Positions 52,671-64,000 of a DNA stretch of 64,000 nt are shown here, one piece after another. The notes beneath the pieces are model-generated. The model was not told the DNA's origin. It made no database searches and saw only the letters and a list, made by a program, of their open reading frames with translations. Source of the DNA: Glaciozyma antarctica PI12 (lineage: Eukaryota > Basidiomycota > Microbotryomycetes > Kriegeriales > Camptobasidiaceae). The stretch lies in assembly GCA_002917775.1 (NCBI GenBank), contig KZ627161.1, positions 948,417 through 1,012,416 of the forward strand. Reading direction: 5' to 3'. Position 1 is the first letter of the stretch, and each line of letters opens with the position of its first letter. The position numbers were made by a program, and so were the translations under genes.

Positions 52671-53068
52671 ATGAAGGCGCCGGGGACGATACTCGGCGCC
52701 TCGGGAGTCGAGTACAAGGTAAGCTCTCGCGCTGCAGCAGGCACCCGCGCGAGTGAAGCTGACCTCTCCTCCTCACCTCATTCTTCAGTTGTGCCTCTGC
52801 AACGCCGTCTCATCTCTACCAACTTGCACGCCAGCCGAGCTCCTCTCCTGCCCGTGTACGTACACCAGGGCGCTCAACTCTCTACAGCTCGTGAGTCGGC
52901 GCGAACTTTTTTTCCTCCTCCCCTCCCCTCCCAGTACCCCCATGGCAAGTCAGGTTACCCGCTACCTCCTCGTGAGGATCTACCCAAGCGATTACAGCCG
53001 TTACGTTCGTGGGAAATGAAATGCTTCACCGCAGCAGAACCCCTCACAAGGGTCCTGTCGTCCTCCTG
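52671..53068 (+). CDS. Doubtful small gene, unknown product
   Basis: An ATG at 52671 opens MKAPGTILGASGVEYK, followed by a good donor (gtaagc) and a cttcag acceptor ending at 52788. A second intron-like gtgagt lies near 52889. The downstream frames disagree, and none gives a recognisable protein. It could be a short lineage-specific gene, a non-coding transcript, or a decayed gene. The end coordinate is only the end of one open frame. Confidence 0.25.
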
Positions 53069-53862
53069 AGTGGACGCTTGGTTTTTTCGACCTTCCGGTC
53101 GAGCCGATTTGGTTCCTGCGCCTGTTCTTACGAACGGGCAGGGAGCACTTCCTGCGCCTGTTCTCGCGAATGGGCAGGGAGGGTTTCGGGGCGTTGGGCT
53201 CTCTTTCGGGAGAGCTTCGACGCCGTCTGAGCATCCTAGTGTTTGGACAGACAGCTTTTCGAAGCACCTCCCCTTCCTTTTCCGTCTCTCGCTATGCTCC
53301 ATACGTGGGCGAAGAACTGTACTAACTCTTGGTCGCTACTCAGGTTTCGATCTCGCCGACACCTCAAGCTCTGCTCGCTGGGACTTTGGGATGGGAGGGA
53401 GGGAGGAGCTTGTGTACCTGTTTCGTGCTCCCTGAAAAACAGCCTCGTTCCCTCCATCATGAGCCAGGCGACACGCTTCTATTGCGCTTCTTCCTCTCGA
53501 TAAAGTTCGGGACGAGATCACGTTCGAATCTCGTCGTCGTGCCTGAATCCCTCGCACGCTCGTGCTCTCCCGTGCTCACGCTCGCGACGAGAGTAGAGAG
53601 CCCAGGTCGTCGTGCAGCAGCCAGCTCGCTCCCGTCGAGGAATGGGGCCGAATGAAGGGAGAGCACGCCGAAGGCTCTACATGCTCGCAACGGCACGGCA
53701 ACGACAAGGCAGAAACAATGAATTGCGGAGGAGAACAAGGGCAGCTGAACGGGGGAAGGAGTAGGAATACGAGGGAGAGATACGGGGGAAGCTAAGGTCA
53801 TGCTGGAAAGGCGACTTGGAGCGCGAGGGAAGCGGAGATCTACGCGAGGGACGAGAGGGCGT
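53069..53862. other. Gene-poor stretch downstream of the fungalysin gene
   Basis: About 800 bp with no supported gene. It contains the 36-bp tandem repeat at 53113-53184. The rest probably includes the 3' UTR of the protease gene. Open frames here lack family features. Confidence 0.45.
53113..53184. repeat. Two copies of a 36-bp tandem repeat
   Basis: Units start ttcctgcgcctgttc at 53113 and 53149 and differ at a handful of positions. Each unit holds an imperfect inverted repeat (cctgcgcctgttc / gaacgggcagg), so each could fold as a hairpin. On the minus strand the repeat would read as two PCPF.RTGAG units in an otherwise unconvincing frame. Confidence 0.85.
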
Positions 53863-56800
53863 CTACTTGGTGCTGCACTTCTTGGGAACCGAGTTATCCT
53901 CCGTGCGAAGTGCTAAACCCCTGCGAGCATCATCAGCGTTAGCGAGCGTTCTTGAGCACGATGCGGTGAGACGGGGACGAACCAAGGGGTGCTGCCGACG
54001 ACGGCGGCCTCGGGACCGAGTCCGCGCTTCGAGAAGGCCTTCCAGATGAGGCAGGCGTTCGCACCGTCGGTGAGAGCTTTGTCAGCCTGCGAGAAAGGTC
54101 GCGTCAGCGTCCGAAGCGAGGAGTGAGAGCGCGAAAAAACGCACCTGGAGGATGGCGTCGCGCGCGTCCTGGAACGTAGGACGGCAAGGCTGGAGCTTGA
54201 GACCGTCGACGACGAGCTGGACGGCGAGAGTGTTGCCGTACTTGGGGACCTTGAGGCCCTTGGCGTTGACGACGTAGAAGTCCGAGTCGGTCGTGTGGGC
54301 GGCGGGAGGGAAGAGGCCAGAGTGGAAGCCGTGCTCGGCGATGAGGAGCTGAGCCATCTCGAAGAGCATCTCAGCCCAGACTGCGAGAGAAGCGACTCGT
54401 TAGTCGTAGCGCGAAGAGTGGGGCTGGAGTGAACGCACCCTCGCCGATGGCGTGGACGCCCCAGTAGCCGGGCTTGTCGAGCGACTTGTACGAATCGAGG
54501 TTGACCTTGAGATCCGTCGAGTACGGGTAGTTGCGAATGCCGCCAGCGCGTGCGGACGCCCAGGAGCCCATGTCGAACTCGGTCTCGTTCTTGCTGTGCA
54601 TCCGGATCATGGTCGCGAAGAAGTCTCCCCATCCTTCTCCCATTCCTACGCACTAAGAGTCAGTACGCGAGAAGAGAGGGAAGGAAGGAAAGAACGCACC
54701 TCCTGCTTCTCCCCAGCCGAGGCAGCCAGAGTTGGCGGGACCACCGGTGAGACGAGTCGAGATGCCGTGAGCGTACTCGTGGATGACGATGCCAGCTTCG
54801 AAATCGCCGTCGCGGTACCTGAAGACGACAGCGGATCAGCAGGGTTGGCGAGTACGACGAACGAGAGTCTCCTCACGGCTGAGCGCCAGTCCAGAAGTAC
54901 ATGCGCATGCGACTGCGATTCAACGACATCAGCAGCGAAAAGCGAGAAAGCGAGGAAGCAAACGCACGGGCGCTGGCCATCAGGAGGCGTGGCAAAGTTG
55001 GCGTTGTTCGTGCCCGAGCCGTCCTGCGCGTTCGCCTGAACGGCGTCGTTGCCGAGTCCTCCTCGTCCAAAGTTGTAGTCCTGAAAGTTGCCCGAAGCCT
55101 CGTCGAAGCCGTACCGGTCTAAGAATCGGGGGGAGAGCGTAAGCTACGAGCTTTGAGGTGGATCGTGGGGCAGAAACTCGTTACAGAACAGGTCGTGGAT
55201 CTCGTTGTTCGTGTAGAAGAGCTCAGTGACGGCGGCGTCGATGTAGGCTACACATTCCAGTCGTCAGCAGGTGAAGATGAGCGAAGGTGGAACGAGAAAC
55301 GTACTCTTGGGGTCGAGAGGCGTGCCAGCCTTGGGCCATCCGAGCTTGAAGTCGAACGTCATGTTGGCTCCTCCGCTCGGGCGGTAGTTGTGCTCGTAGC
55401 CATTGCCACCATCTGGGTTGTCCTGAGCGTAGACGTTGTTACCCCTGAGTGAGGAGAAGGTCAGCTGCGAGCTTTGAATAGGGGAGAGGGAGACGGACCT
55501 CGTGTCGGAGAAGAGCTTGTCCTTGCCGACCTTGAACGAGCTGGGGATCGTGTGCCAGCCAGAGGGAGAAGCTGCGAAAGAGTGAGGGTCAACCAGAGGG
55601 AAGGAGCGGGCGAAGAACCGAACGCACCCTCGTTATCGAGCTCAATGAGACTGCCCTTGAGCGTCTGACGCTTGCCCACGTCGGGAGCGTTCCTGCGCGA
55701 CGGAATAAATCAGCGACGAGCGCGACGAAGCAGGAGCGGAACGAACTCACACTCCCCAAGGGAAGACGCGGTACGAAGGCTTCGCACCCTTGAATCCAGG
55801 CTCGACCAGAGTGGGCTCGACGACCTCCTTCTCGGCAAAGTTCTTGTGGCCGAGCGCGCGCGCGATCGTCGCACGATCCCATTGGGGAGTAAAGCCGGTA
55901 GCGACGTGGAGAGCGTTGAAGCCAAGCTCGCCGCCGGTAGGGCGGAAGTCGCGAACCCAATCGACGACCATGAGAGTCTCCTCGTTGCCCTCGACGTCGG
56001 CGGTGGCCGAAACGTACGCCTCGTACTGGTTGTCGTCCGTGCGGAGTTCGTACTTCCAAGCGAGCTTGAGGTCCTCGCCGTCCTGGACGTAGACGAGAGA
56101 GGCGGCGACGGGATCGACGGCGGTAGGGACGTTGAGAATCGTGTGGGTGTGCGCGCTCGAGCTCTCGTCGGAGGGGACGACGGTCATGAGGTCGATCATG
56201 TCGGTGCGGGCGGTGGAGAGGAGGGCCTCGATGAGGATGGAGGAGGGGGACTGGAGGGCGAGGAAGGAGAGGAGGCCATGACGGGGGTCGACCTGGTGCT
56301 TGGTGGCGGTGGGGTCGAAGGGAGGGGACGAATACTCGCCGAGAATGTCGTCCGCACCTTGAGGTCCCGTGTCGAGGCGGGAAGGTCCCGACCCAAAGAC
56401 GACCTGGGCCGCCTCGTTGGCGACGCCACCGGCCCATGAGGCGACCTTATTCTTCCACCCGTCGATCGACTCCTCCGACTTGACGACGCTGGCGTAAGAG
56501 CTGTCGCCGTACGAGAGGATCTCGGACGAGGAAAGATCCACGTTGACGTTCAGGTTGCCGTTCGCGACCCGCCTTCCCTCGACGACCTGGACGAAGTGGG
56601 CGTGGAAGAGGCCGTTGTGGGAGGAGAGGTACCCGTCCACGAGCTGGAACTGGGCGGAAGGGTGGAGAGCCTCGACGAACGAGGACGCTAGCTCGCGGCC
56701 TACGCAAGACGCGGCGTCGATGGCGCGGTCGCAGCGCGACGAGATGAGTCCGCCGACGAGTGATGCCGCTTCTGCGTTGAAGCCGACGAGGGCTGAGGAA

Positions 56801-56994
56801 GGGGAGTCGGTCCAGTGGACGGCGGTGGGGATGCGAGGGCCAAAGTTCAACGTCTTGCGGACCGAGGAGGCGTGCTGTTGACCTCCTGAGCTGAAGGGTG
56901 CGGGGATGACGATGGCCGATGCGGTGGCGGCGAGGACTGAGAGGGAGAGCAAGCCTGCTCGTCGCCTACGGGGGTGCTGGTGAGTGAGTGCCAT
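53863..56994 (-). CDS. Fungalysin, extracellular M36 metalloprotease
   Basis: Secreted zinc endopeptidase that degrades structural proteins outside the cell. The start [20 protein letters not shown] is a basic, then hydrophobic signal peptide. The propeptide with its FTP region ([14 protein letters not shown]) acts as inhibitor and chaperone and is removed on maturation. The catalytic half has [40 protein letters not shown] and [20 protein letters not shown]. The zinc site is HEYAHG with the third ligand in [11 protein letters not shown]. Then come [20 protein letters not shown] and the end [16 protein letters not shown]. All known key residues are present, so the enzyme should be active. There are many short introns in the catalytic half. 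Its neighbour is another secreted protein. Confidence 0.95.
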
Positions 56995-57268
56995 CGAGTC
57001 GAGTTGTGTTGAGGTGATGGCAGGGGGACAAGAGAGAAGATCGGCTGACGCTGACGATAAGAGCAGCCTGGCGCCGAGGCCTTCGCCGCGAGGTTTGATA
57101 TTCTCTGGTTCTTGGGGCTCCTCTGCTCGCGCTCTCCTGCTCTGATAATACTCAAAGCAACTTTAGGCTAAGCAGGCGAAAAATCCCAGGAGGTGGAGCA
57201 GCCGACTCGAAATAAGAGTTAAAGAGGTACTCTGAGCGAACGCCGCCTTTCTCCTCTCACCGCTCTCA
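56995..57268. promoter_or_regulatory. Divergent promoter between fungalysin and the Yvc1-like gene
   Basis: The 274 bp separate the two ATGs. The stretch near 57085-57185 is relatively AT-rich (gataatactcaaagcaacttta). Protease genes of this family are often nitrogen-regulated by GATA factors; gata occurs, but a short match is weak evidence. Confidence 0.4.
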
Positions 57269-60200
57269 ATGGTTTCCGACCACGAACGAGAACCACTGTT
57301 GAGGACTGCAAGCCAAACCCGCTGCAGCACAATCGCAGAGGACGAGCTCGCTCGACTCCCAGTCTATCACTCAATCGCAAGCAGCTCCCTCCCCTCCTCC
57401 TCTCCGACCTGCTAACCCGCGACCTTCCTGCAGCACCACGTCTACCGCGAGATCGTCTGGAATGTGGACGTCCCTTTATCCGACGAACAGCTTCGAAGGT
57501 ACGCCCCTGAGCTCTCCATCCGAGCAGCAGCTGCCCAGCTCACACACCCCCTCTCACCTCATCGCAGTCCCGAGATCGTCTACTCCATCATCCAACCGCT
57601 TGAGACTTCTCTCGCAGAGATCAAGGACCCTTCAATCGTCTATGTCCTCCTCCTCAACCGCCTCCACTTCATCCGGGAGCGGGATTCAGCGCTCGCCTCG
57701 TCAACATTAAACGAGACGCGCGCGCAATTGTGCGAGCTCCTGGCCATCAGGCTGCTAAGGCACCAGGCGGTGGGAAAGACCAGCAGCGCCGGGCTGTTGG
57801 CGATGAGCAGGATGCTGGTCGGCGGGTTCCAGGCATTCCAGGGAGCTGGAGAAGATGTGAGTTCTTGGCGATGGAGGCTTGGGTGCGCGGAGCTGACGGG
57901 GAGGCACAAAGGTTCTGGAGAGGATCAGGCAGAAGGAAGGATACGCGGGATGGCTCGGGACCGAAGGAGCTGGCAAGACGAACGCGTTGGAGCTGGCCAT
58001 CTTGGGCAAGGCGCGAGGGTTCATCAAGAGCCAGGTGAGTCGGTCGCACGCAGGCGTCTGGGAACTCAAGCTGAAGCGTGCGTTTGCTTTTTAGGCTACG
58101 CAGAGGGTCATCACCGCGATTTGGGAAGGGCGAGTCGTCTACTCTGCTTCGTCGTTCCTCGATATCCTCCCTGGTGCGTCTCCTCACGCGTGGCCTCCTG
58201 GTGTCTCCTGCTCACGCTGCGAATTTGCAGACCGCTGGAAGGTACAAGATACTCGACTCTACAACATCAAGAACGCCCCCATTCTCGACCACTACCGCCT
58301 CCGCGTCCGTACGCAACTCGTCTCGCTCCCGTCGCGCAAGTACACCTTCCTGACTCGCTCTCGCCGACAGCAAAATACCGCGCTTTTCTCGAGCTCTTCA
58401 CCTTCCTCGTTCTCTTCTTCTCCTTCCTGTCTGTCGTGATCAACCACCGGCGTAGGGACCCCGACCTCCCCGTCTCGGCGCTCAGCTCGCACGAGCTCTG
58501 GTTCTTCGTCTACGCGCTGGGATACAGCCTGGACAAGTTAGCTTCAATTATGGAGCACGGATGGTCGGTAAGCTCGTCGTCCATCCCGCTTTCGCCAGGA
58601 CCGCACCTGATGTCGCTTCGATCAGGTCTATTCCGCCGGCCTCACGAATGGCCTCGACGCCCTCTGCGTTCCCATATTCCTTGTCGCGTTCATTTTCCGC
58701 ATCCACAGCGTGCTCCAGAACGATGCCTGGGCGAGTGATCAGGCCTTTGCGATCCTTTCTTGCGCCGCAACCCTCATGTTTCCGCGGTGCGCACGTCTCG
58801 CAGCCTCATTGCGACCAATGCTGATGAATCTACGCTGTGACAGATTGGCGTTTGCAGCCATCTCGAACAACGTTCTCATCCTCAGCTTGCGGGCGATGCT
58901 CGCAGATTTCGCGTGGCTGATGGGTATCGCAGTCTTCTGGTACGTGCTTCGCTCCCTTCTCCTCTCACTGGGGCTGACGCACCTCGCACAGCTTCTTGGG
59001 ATTTGTGTTCGCCTTGAATCACCTCTGCGATGGCGATTACTCGGTCGCCCGAATCGGTGAATGGTGCGTCCCCTGCCTTCTTCCGCCTCGCTTTGCTGAG
59101 CGTAGCTTCCACCCTCCTTGCTAGGCTTATCTTCATCTGGTTCGGACTTGACGGCACGGGTATCGATCTCTCGGGCGAGTTCCACCCCATCCTCGGGTCC
59201 GTTCTCTCCCGCATTCGCAAAGGGAGCAGCCGCTGACGAGTGAATGCAGCCCTATTCTCTTCGTCTCCTATGCGGCGCTCAGCAACACGCTACTCGTCTC
59301 GCTACTCGTGGCGATTCTCAGTGGGACGTATGCCCACATCGCGGCGGATGCTGTGCGTGCTCTCGAGACGGTTTTGGGCTCGAGTCAATGCTGATGGCGA
59401 GGACGTGCAGGCGGCAGAAGACATGTTCCGCAAGGCAGTCATGACGTTCGAGGGAGTCAAGAGCGGTAGCTTGTTCGACTGTGCGTCTTCTCTCTCCTCA
59501 TCGCGTGACCTGAGCGCAAGCTCATCACATCGCCTACGCAGACATCCCACCTCTCAACCTCGTCGCGCTCTGCATCATGTGGCCCTTGTCCAAAGTAGCT
59601 TCTCCTCGCTGGTTTCACAAGATCAGTATGTCCTTGCGCCTCTCCCTTTCTTCTCTCTGCTAACGCAACGGACCCGCAGATGTCGCCACCACGCGCGTCC
59701 TCTCCCTCCCCGTCCTCCTCCTCATCGCTCTCTACGAACGCCAGACCGCTCCGGGCGCTCCTATTCGCAAGTATCTTGCCCACACGCGTTCGCGCTTGAC
59801 GGGCGCAATGCCAACCAAGTGGGCTCAGAAGCTCAGCTTGCTGGAAGGTGCGTCTTCCTCGCTCGCTGTACATGCAAATCGCAGCTCGCTGATGGTCTTC
59901 CCACAGGCGCTCATTGGGAGTGCGAAGCTGTCTTCGAGTACACACCTTCGGGCGACGAGAAAGACGAGGACGAGGACGAGGACCTCCCCTCCTCGGATTC
60001 CGACGATGAATCCGCCACGAGCGAATCCACCGCTCGACAAGGGAAGAACCAGCGCGCCCGCGCTTCCGCCATCATCTCTCCCGCCCCTCCCATCTCGCGC
60101 GTCGTCTCCTCAGGCTCCTCTCACTCCGCCTCCTCTCCCATCCCCACCCCCTCCGCCACCCCCTCCCGAACACCTCCACGACCAACACCCTCTCCACGCT

Positions 60201-60568
60201 CCTTCGAACCTCCCGCACGACGCGCGACCGCCCACCCGCCGCTCCACCCCAATCGACTCCCTGCCAACGCCTCGGCCCTCTCGTTCGGACGACCGAGTCG
60301 CTCTCCAGACCGCTTCGATTCGGCACTATCAACTTCGGCCCCGAACGTCCGGTTTGAGAGTCCGCTCGCGAAGCTATTTAAGGATCATGAGGCCGCGGAA
60401 GGCGCGATCGGTGGGATGAGGAGGAGGATGAGTATTGGAGCGACGAGGCCGAATATGAGTGGGGAGGCGGCGAGGGAGAGTCAGTTGATGGAGATGGTGC
60501 AGAGCTTGACGATTGCGGTGGCGAGGTTGGAGAGTAAGCTGGAGGGGAAGGGAGGGAAGGGGAAGTAG
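57269..60568 (+). CDS. YVC1: Yvc1-type TRP channel of the vacuole
   Basis: Calcium-permeable vacuolar channel that releases stored Ca2+ on osmotic or oxidative stress. The start is MVSDHEREPLLRTASQTRCS, with an acidic-dileucine-like EREPLL at the N-terminus that suits vacuolar sorting. A soluble helical domain follows (YVLLLNRLHFIRERDSALAS, ATQRVITAIWEGRVVYSASS, LYNIKNAPILDHYRLRV). The membrane helices include VPIFLVAFIFRIHSVLQNDA, AISNNVLILSLRAMLADFAW and FLGFVFALNHLCDGDYSV. The pore-side segment FIWFGLDGTGIDLSGEFHPI precedes the last helix. A long cytosolic tail has an acidic run (DEKDEDEDEDLPSSDSDDES), as in Yvc1 where acidic clusters help Ca2+ gating, and a terminal coiled coil. There are about a dozen small introns; some 5' joins are uncertain. 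Confidence 0.87.
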
Positions 60569-60709
60569 ACTGTTTGTTGGAGTTTCTGCATCGCATCATG
60601 TTTTCGTTCGCTCGGTGCACGAGAGAGAGACTGTGCGAGGGAATGCTGAACATCAAATTTGCATACGAAGACGGGGGGATAAACGAGGATAAAGTACTGG
60701 TGCTAAGGC
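60569..60709. other. Convergent intergenic region
   Basis: The 141 bp between two converging stop codons show no gene. Confidence 0.4.
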
Positions 60710-63700
60710 TTAAGATGTCGAGGAAAGGTTGGCGACGAGCTGGCGGAGCTTTGCTCGACCGCCAGTCGTGCCGTTGTTGCGAGGTTGATACTGATAGGAA
60801 AGTGCGTATTGATGCTGTGCGATCAGAGTGGCTTCAGCATCGAGTGCAAGAGTGAGGAGGAGGGAGGAACGCACGTCCTTGTCCAGGAGAGGGACGTCGA
60901 GGATGCAGCGTTCGACGACGCGGTCGACGGGCAACGACGGCGCGAGCCTTGAGCAGTCGAGGACGATGGCGGCGCTGCGACCCATCTGGGAGAACTTGCT
61001 CCAGTTGACGAGCCCTAGCCGCATATCCTGGCGAAGGAGAGGCGTTAGAAATGAACGCGGGCGGGAGGCAGATTCAACTTACCGACTTGACCTCATTGAC
61101 GACGGTGATGTCTTGGAGATGGACGCCACTAAATGAGAAGAGTCAGCCTGCGATCGACGTGATGAAAGCGATAGACTGACAGGTAAGGGATCATGTTCGC
61201 ACCCGAGTTGGCGAGAGCGAGGCGGTACGCAGAGAAGCTCTTCGTGGTCGCCATGAGCTTGTTGAGACTGCGAAGCCGCTTCGGCATCTTCGACCGGTCG
61301 CCCTCGAGCTTGAGATTGACCATCTCCGTAGTCTCCGTGAGGCGGAAGACCGGTTGCGAATTGAGCCCGGCGAGCACGCCCATGAGCGAGTCGAAGTTCT
61401 CCTGCTCACGGAGGGAGTAGGCGATGGTGATAAACTTCTCGAGAATGCGAGCTCGCCATTTGAGCTTGGTTTGAACGAGGATTATGGTCGAGACCCAGTC
61501 GGCGAGGTACTATCGAAGAGAGGTCAGCACCAGTGCGAGCATGGAAAGAAAGGCGACGCACGTTGACAAAGTTGATCGACCGCATCACGTTGCTGTTCGG
61601 GTCGCGGAGAAGAGTCCTAGGATTCCTGGGATCTCGAGGAGCAAGGACGTGTCGCATGAGGTCTCGAGGCTGCGAAATCGGGTAACGTCAGCGCGTGACG
61701 GTGCGACGAGAGCGAGACCAACTCACAGTCATCTCCGTGAATGCCTCCCACGCGATCCGAGTAATCTGCATCGCGACGAGGTCTTCGGGAAGTTCCAGCA
61801 AGGCGTTCGAAAGGTCGAGGAGGGTCGATCCCAGGGACGTCGTCGTCCCCCGCCTGCTCCCACCCGACGAGCCAAACGCATGCGGATCGCTCGAATCCAT
61901 CGTGCCAGTCGTCCCGGCGTCCGAAGGAGACTGCGACGTACGGCTGATTGCGGTCGACAGCTGTGAGGTCGTCGAGGGCGAATCGTTTTGCGTCGACGAT
62001 GGGGTAGGGACGCTGAGGCGAGACTGGCTGCCTTCCATCAACTCGACGTGCTGCGACGGCGCCATGCTGCTCGAGGAATCGAAGGAAGAGACGAGAGAAG
62101 GCCGGCGAGGGTGCATGGTCGGCCTGAGATCTGGTTCGGGTTCAACGAGGGACTTGTCTGGGATCGCCCAGGCGGCTTCGGGGTCGGGCATGGTGGCGAC
62201 CGAGGAGAGAAGAGGAACGAGTTCGACGGCGTAGTGGGCGACCCAGGTCGCTCCGCGCGGGAGAAGGCCTTCGAGGAACGGGCGGAGGAGGTCGAAGGTG
62301 GCGGGAGCCGTAAAGTCGCCGGGGTAGACTTGAAGCCAGGTCGAAAGAACGCCGCAAAGCCTGCGGGAACGCGAGATCAGTTCTACTCTGCGATGTTGTC
62401 GTGAGGAGCCGCCACGCACTTCATCTGAGCAAAGCGACTGAGGAGCGGGTCCGTCTGAAGTCGGCCCGCAACGAACTCGAACCGCTCGATGAGCTTGCTA
62501 AGGACGTCAAACGGTCGAGCGAAGCGACGGTAGACGATCAGGAAAAGCGTCACGTATTGCTCGTCTGGAAGCGCACAACGGTCAGCGGCGACGCAGAAGC
62601 TAGGTGAAGACAACACGCACCATTACCGGTGACCGCAGCGAAGAGGAACTTGTCGATCATGTCTTCGCGACTGAAGTGAAGGTCGAGCGCACTCGTTTTT
62701 CTGAAAGCGAAGGATCAGCCTCGACGACAAAGAGCAAAGCGCGAGAAGAACCTACGATCGTTCAAGCCGATCAACGGGCTCCGTCGTGGCCGGTTCCGTC
62801 GAAGAAGGAGGGACGTCGAGAGTGGGAGCGGGTAGCGCTGCGGTATCAGCAAGCACCTCCTCCGCGTCGTCTGCCGCTTCTGCGGACCCCACAGGCGCCT
62901 CCTCGACGACCGAAAGCCCAAGAGTCTCTCCTCGAGCTGCTCGCCCGTTCTTCGCTGGTGCAGCAAGGTTGGCGAACGGGTTTTCGAAGACGACGGCGTC
63001 GCCGATCTCCGAGACCGGCGAGGTGGGGTGGAGGGATCTGCTGGAGGACTTGGCGCGAAGAACGTTGTCGTGTGGCGAGGATTCGAGATAGGATCCACGG
63101 CGAGATTCGCCCGCCGCCGAGGAAGAGGGTCGACGTTCCTCGCCTGCAACATAGACGAGTCAGCCGCTGCTGCTGAGCTCAGTCGAACTCGACCAGCGCA
63201 CCTCGATGGTTCATGATCGCGCGAATCATCCAGTTAAAGCCGTGCTTCATCTTCTTGCTCGAATCCTGGACGCCTCCGTCGAGCGTGACGATCCCTGCGG
63301 CGTAGACGCTGCAGATCTCGGCGGCCTTGATAGGATCGGTGGCGTTTCGCGAGACGTCGGGATCGGCCTTGCAGGCGAGGACGAGGACTGGGATGCCGGA
63401 GCCCCGCGTCCAGAAGGCCTGGAGAAGAGGGGCGAGATGCTCGAGAGCTTTCGGGTCTTGCGCGTCGTAGCTGTTACGAAGTCGATTAGTCGCAGAACCG
63501 CCAACGGAAGATACAAAGACTCACCAGATGATTGCACCGTCGCAGGGCTGAAGTCCCTCGGGCCAGATGATGCCTTCCTTGTCGTATCGGAGGAGAGGCA
63601 TGTCGATCTCGAGCACGTCGACCGTGCGAGTCTGCTCGCTAATTAGGAGAGACGAAGAGAATGTGGTGACTGCGACGGAGGCGATCAGCACCGAATCATT

Positions 63701-64000
63701 CGACGCCACTCGAAACGCACCTCGGTTGCCAAACTCATCCTCCTCAGCGACAACGGCCCTGTCCGGCGAACGCTTGAGAGCACGACGAATGACGGTGGTC
63801 TTGCCGACTCTTCGAGGTCCAATGACTGCGACGACGAATTGAGCTGTAGGCAGCGGTGATTTGTGAGCCTGCGCGAATCAAGAAGCGAGTCAGCAAAGAC
63901 GTCGCAGGAGCATGAAATGTCCCTCGACTCACTTGAGCTCCGATGCGAGTGTCCTCTACTGCTCGTCGGTCCAGCGCGAGGTCGCCATCACTCCAGCTCC
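60710..64000 (-). CDS. Ras guanine-nucleotide exchange factor with an N-terminal P-loop GTPase-like domain (partial)
   Basis: The gene runs off the right edge, so its N-terminus is missing. From the edge: a GTPase-like domain with the P-loop FVVAVIGPRRVGKTTVIRRA and a CKAD motif (VLVLACKADPDVSR) in the place of NKxD. A linker of about 130 residues follows. RasGEF_N reads SALDLHFSREDMIDKFLFAA … QYVTLFLIVYRRFARPFDVL. A Ser/Thr-rich insertion (…SPSTTSQLSTAISRTSQSP…) precedes the Cdc25-type catalytic domain: YLADWVSTIILVQTKLKWRA, FDSLMGVLAGLNSQPVFRLT and GVHLQDITVVNEVKSDMRLG. The C-terminus is …AKLRQLVANLSSTS. The switch-II DxxG motif is not obvious, so the GTPase domain may bind nucleotide without hydrolysing it. 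It would activate Ras or Rap-type GTPases; the exact target is unknown. Confidence 0.88.

Overview
This window is GC-rich genomic DNA from a budding, basidiomycete-type fungus. Genes are dense, lie on both strands and carry many short introns (about 45-75 nt) with gtgcgt, gtgagt or gtaagt donors and ctgac or ctaac branch sites. That intron style, the high GC and the gene set (HSA-SANT Eaf1, CPL1-like secreted protein, fungalysin) suggest Pucciniomycotina, probably a Rhodotorula or Rhodosporidium-like Microbotryomycete. The lineage is inferred from style, not from a marker comparison. I found no rRNA, tRNA, CRISPR array, transposon or virus-derived element.

Layout. 0.3-9.8 kb, minus: an ATR/Mec1 checkpoint kinase interrupted by a 39-N assembly gap. 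10.0-15.0 kb, plus: ribosomal protein S23, an F-box/LRR-like protein and an Hsv2-type PROPPIN. 15.1-18.6 kb, minus: a NAPE-PLD-like phospholipase and proteasome beta-2. 18.9-24.8 kb, plus: a Gvp36-like BAR protein and NuA4 scaffold Eaf1. 25.1-29.7 kb: a p24 cargo receptor (minus) and a TRP-like membrane protein (plus). 29.9-33.0 kb, minus: a CNH-domain protein. 33.5-38.0 kb: a small nuclear-looking protein (plus), haspin kinase (minus) and Vps25 (plus). 38.2-49.3 kb: Rxt3, ribosomal protein L11, beta-tubulin and a Whi2-like protein (all minus), then an F-box-like protein (plus). 49.8-57.0 kb: a secreted cysteine-repeat protein with a CPL1-like end, a gene-poor stretch with repeats, and a fungalysin protease (both genes minus). 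57.3-60.6 kb, plus: a Yvc1-type vacuolar channel. 60.7 kb to the right edge, minus: a RasGEF with an N-terminal P-loop GTPase-like domain, cut by the window end.

Most genes are housekeeping and do not form a cluster. The accessory part is 49.8-57.0 kb: two secreted proteins (cysteine modules and an M36 protease) flank about 2.2 kb with little coding signal, an AT-rich palindrome and a 36-bp tandem repeat. The points most worth a second look are a beta-tubulin whose H11-H12 region departs from the near-invariant family sequence, cysteine-module exons whose introns all split a Cys codon, a GC-AG intron that rebuilds a metallo-hydrolase motif, the GTPase-RasGEF fusion, and a run of apparent frame breaks between 24 and 37 kb that may be assembly errors.
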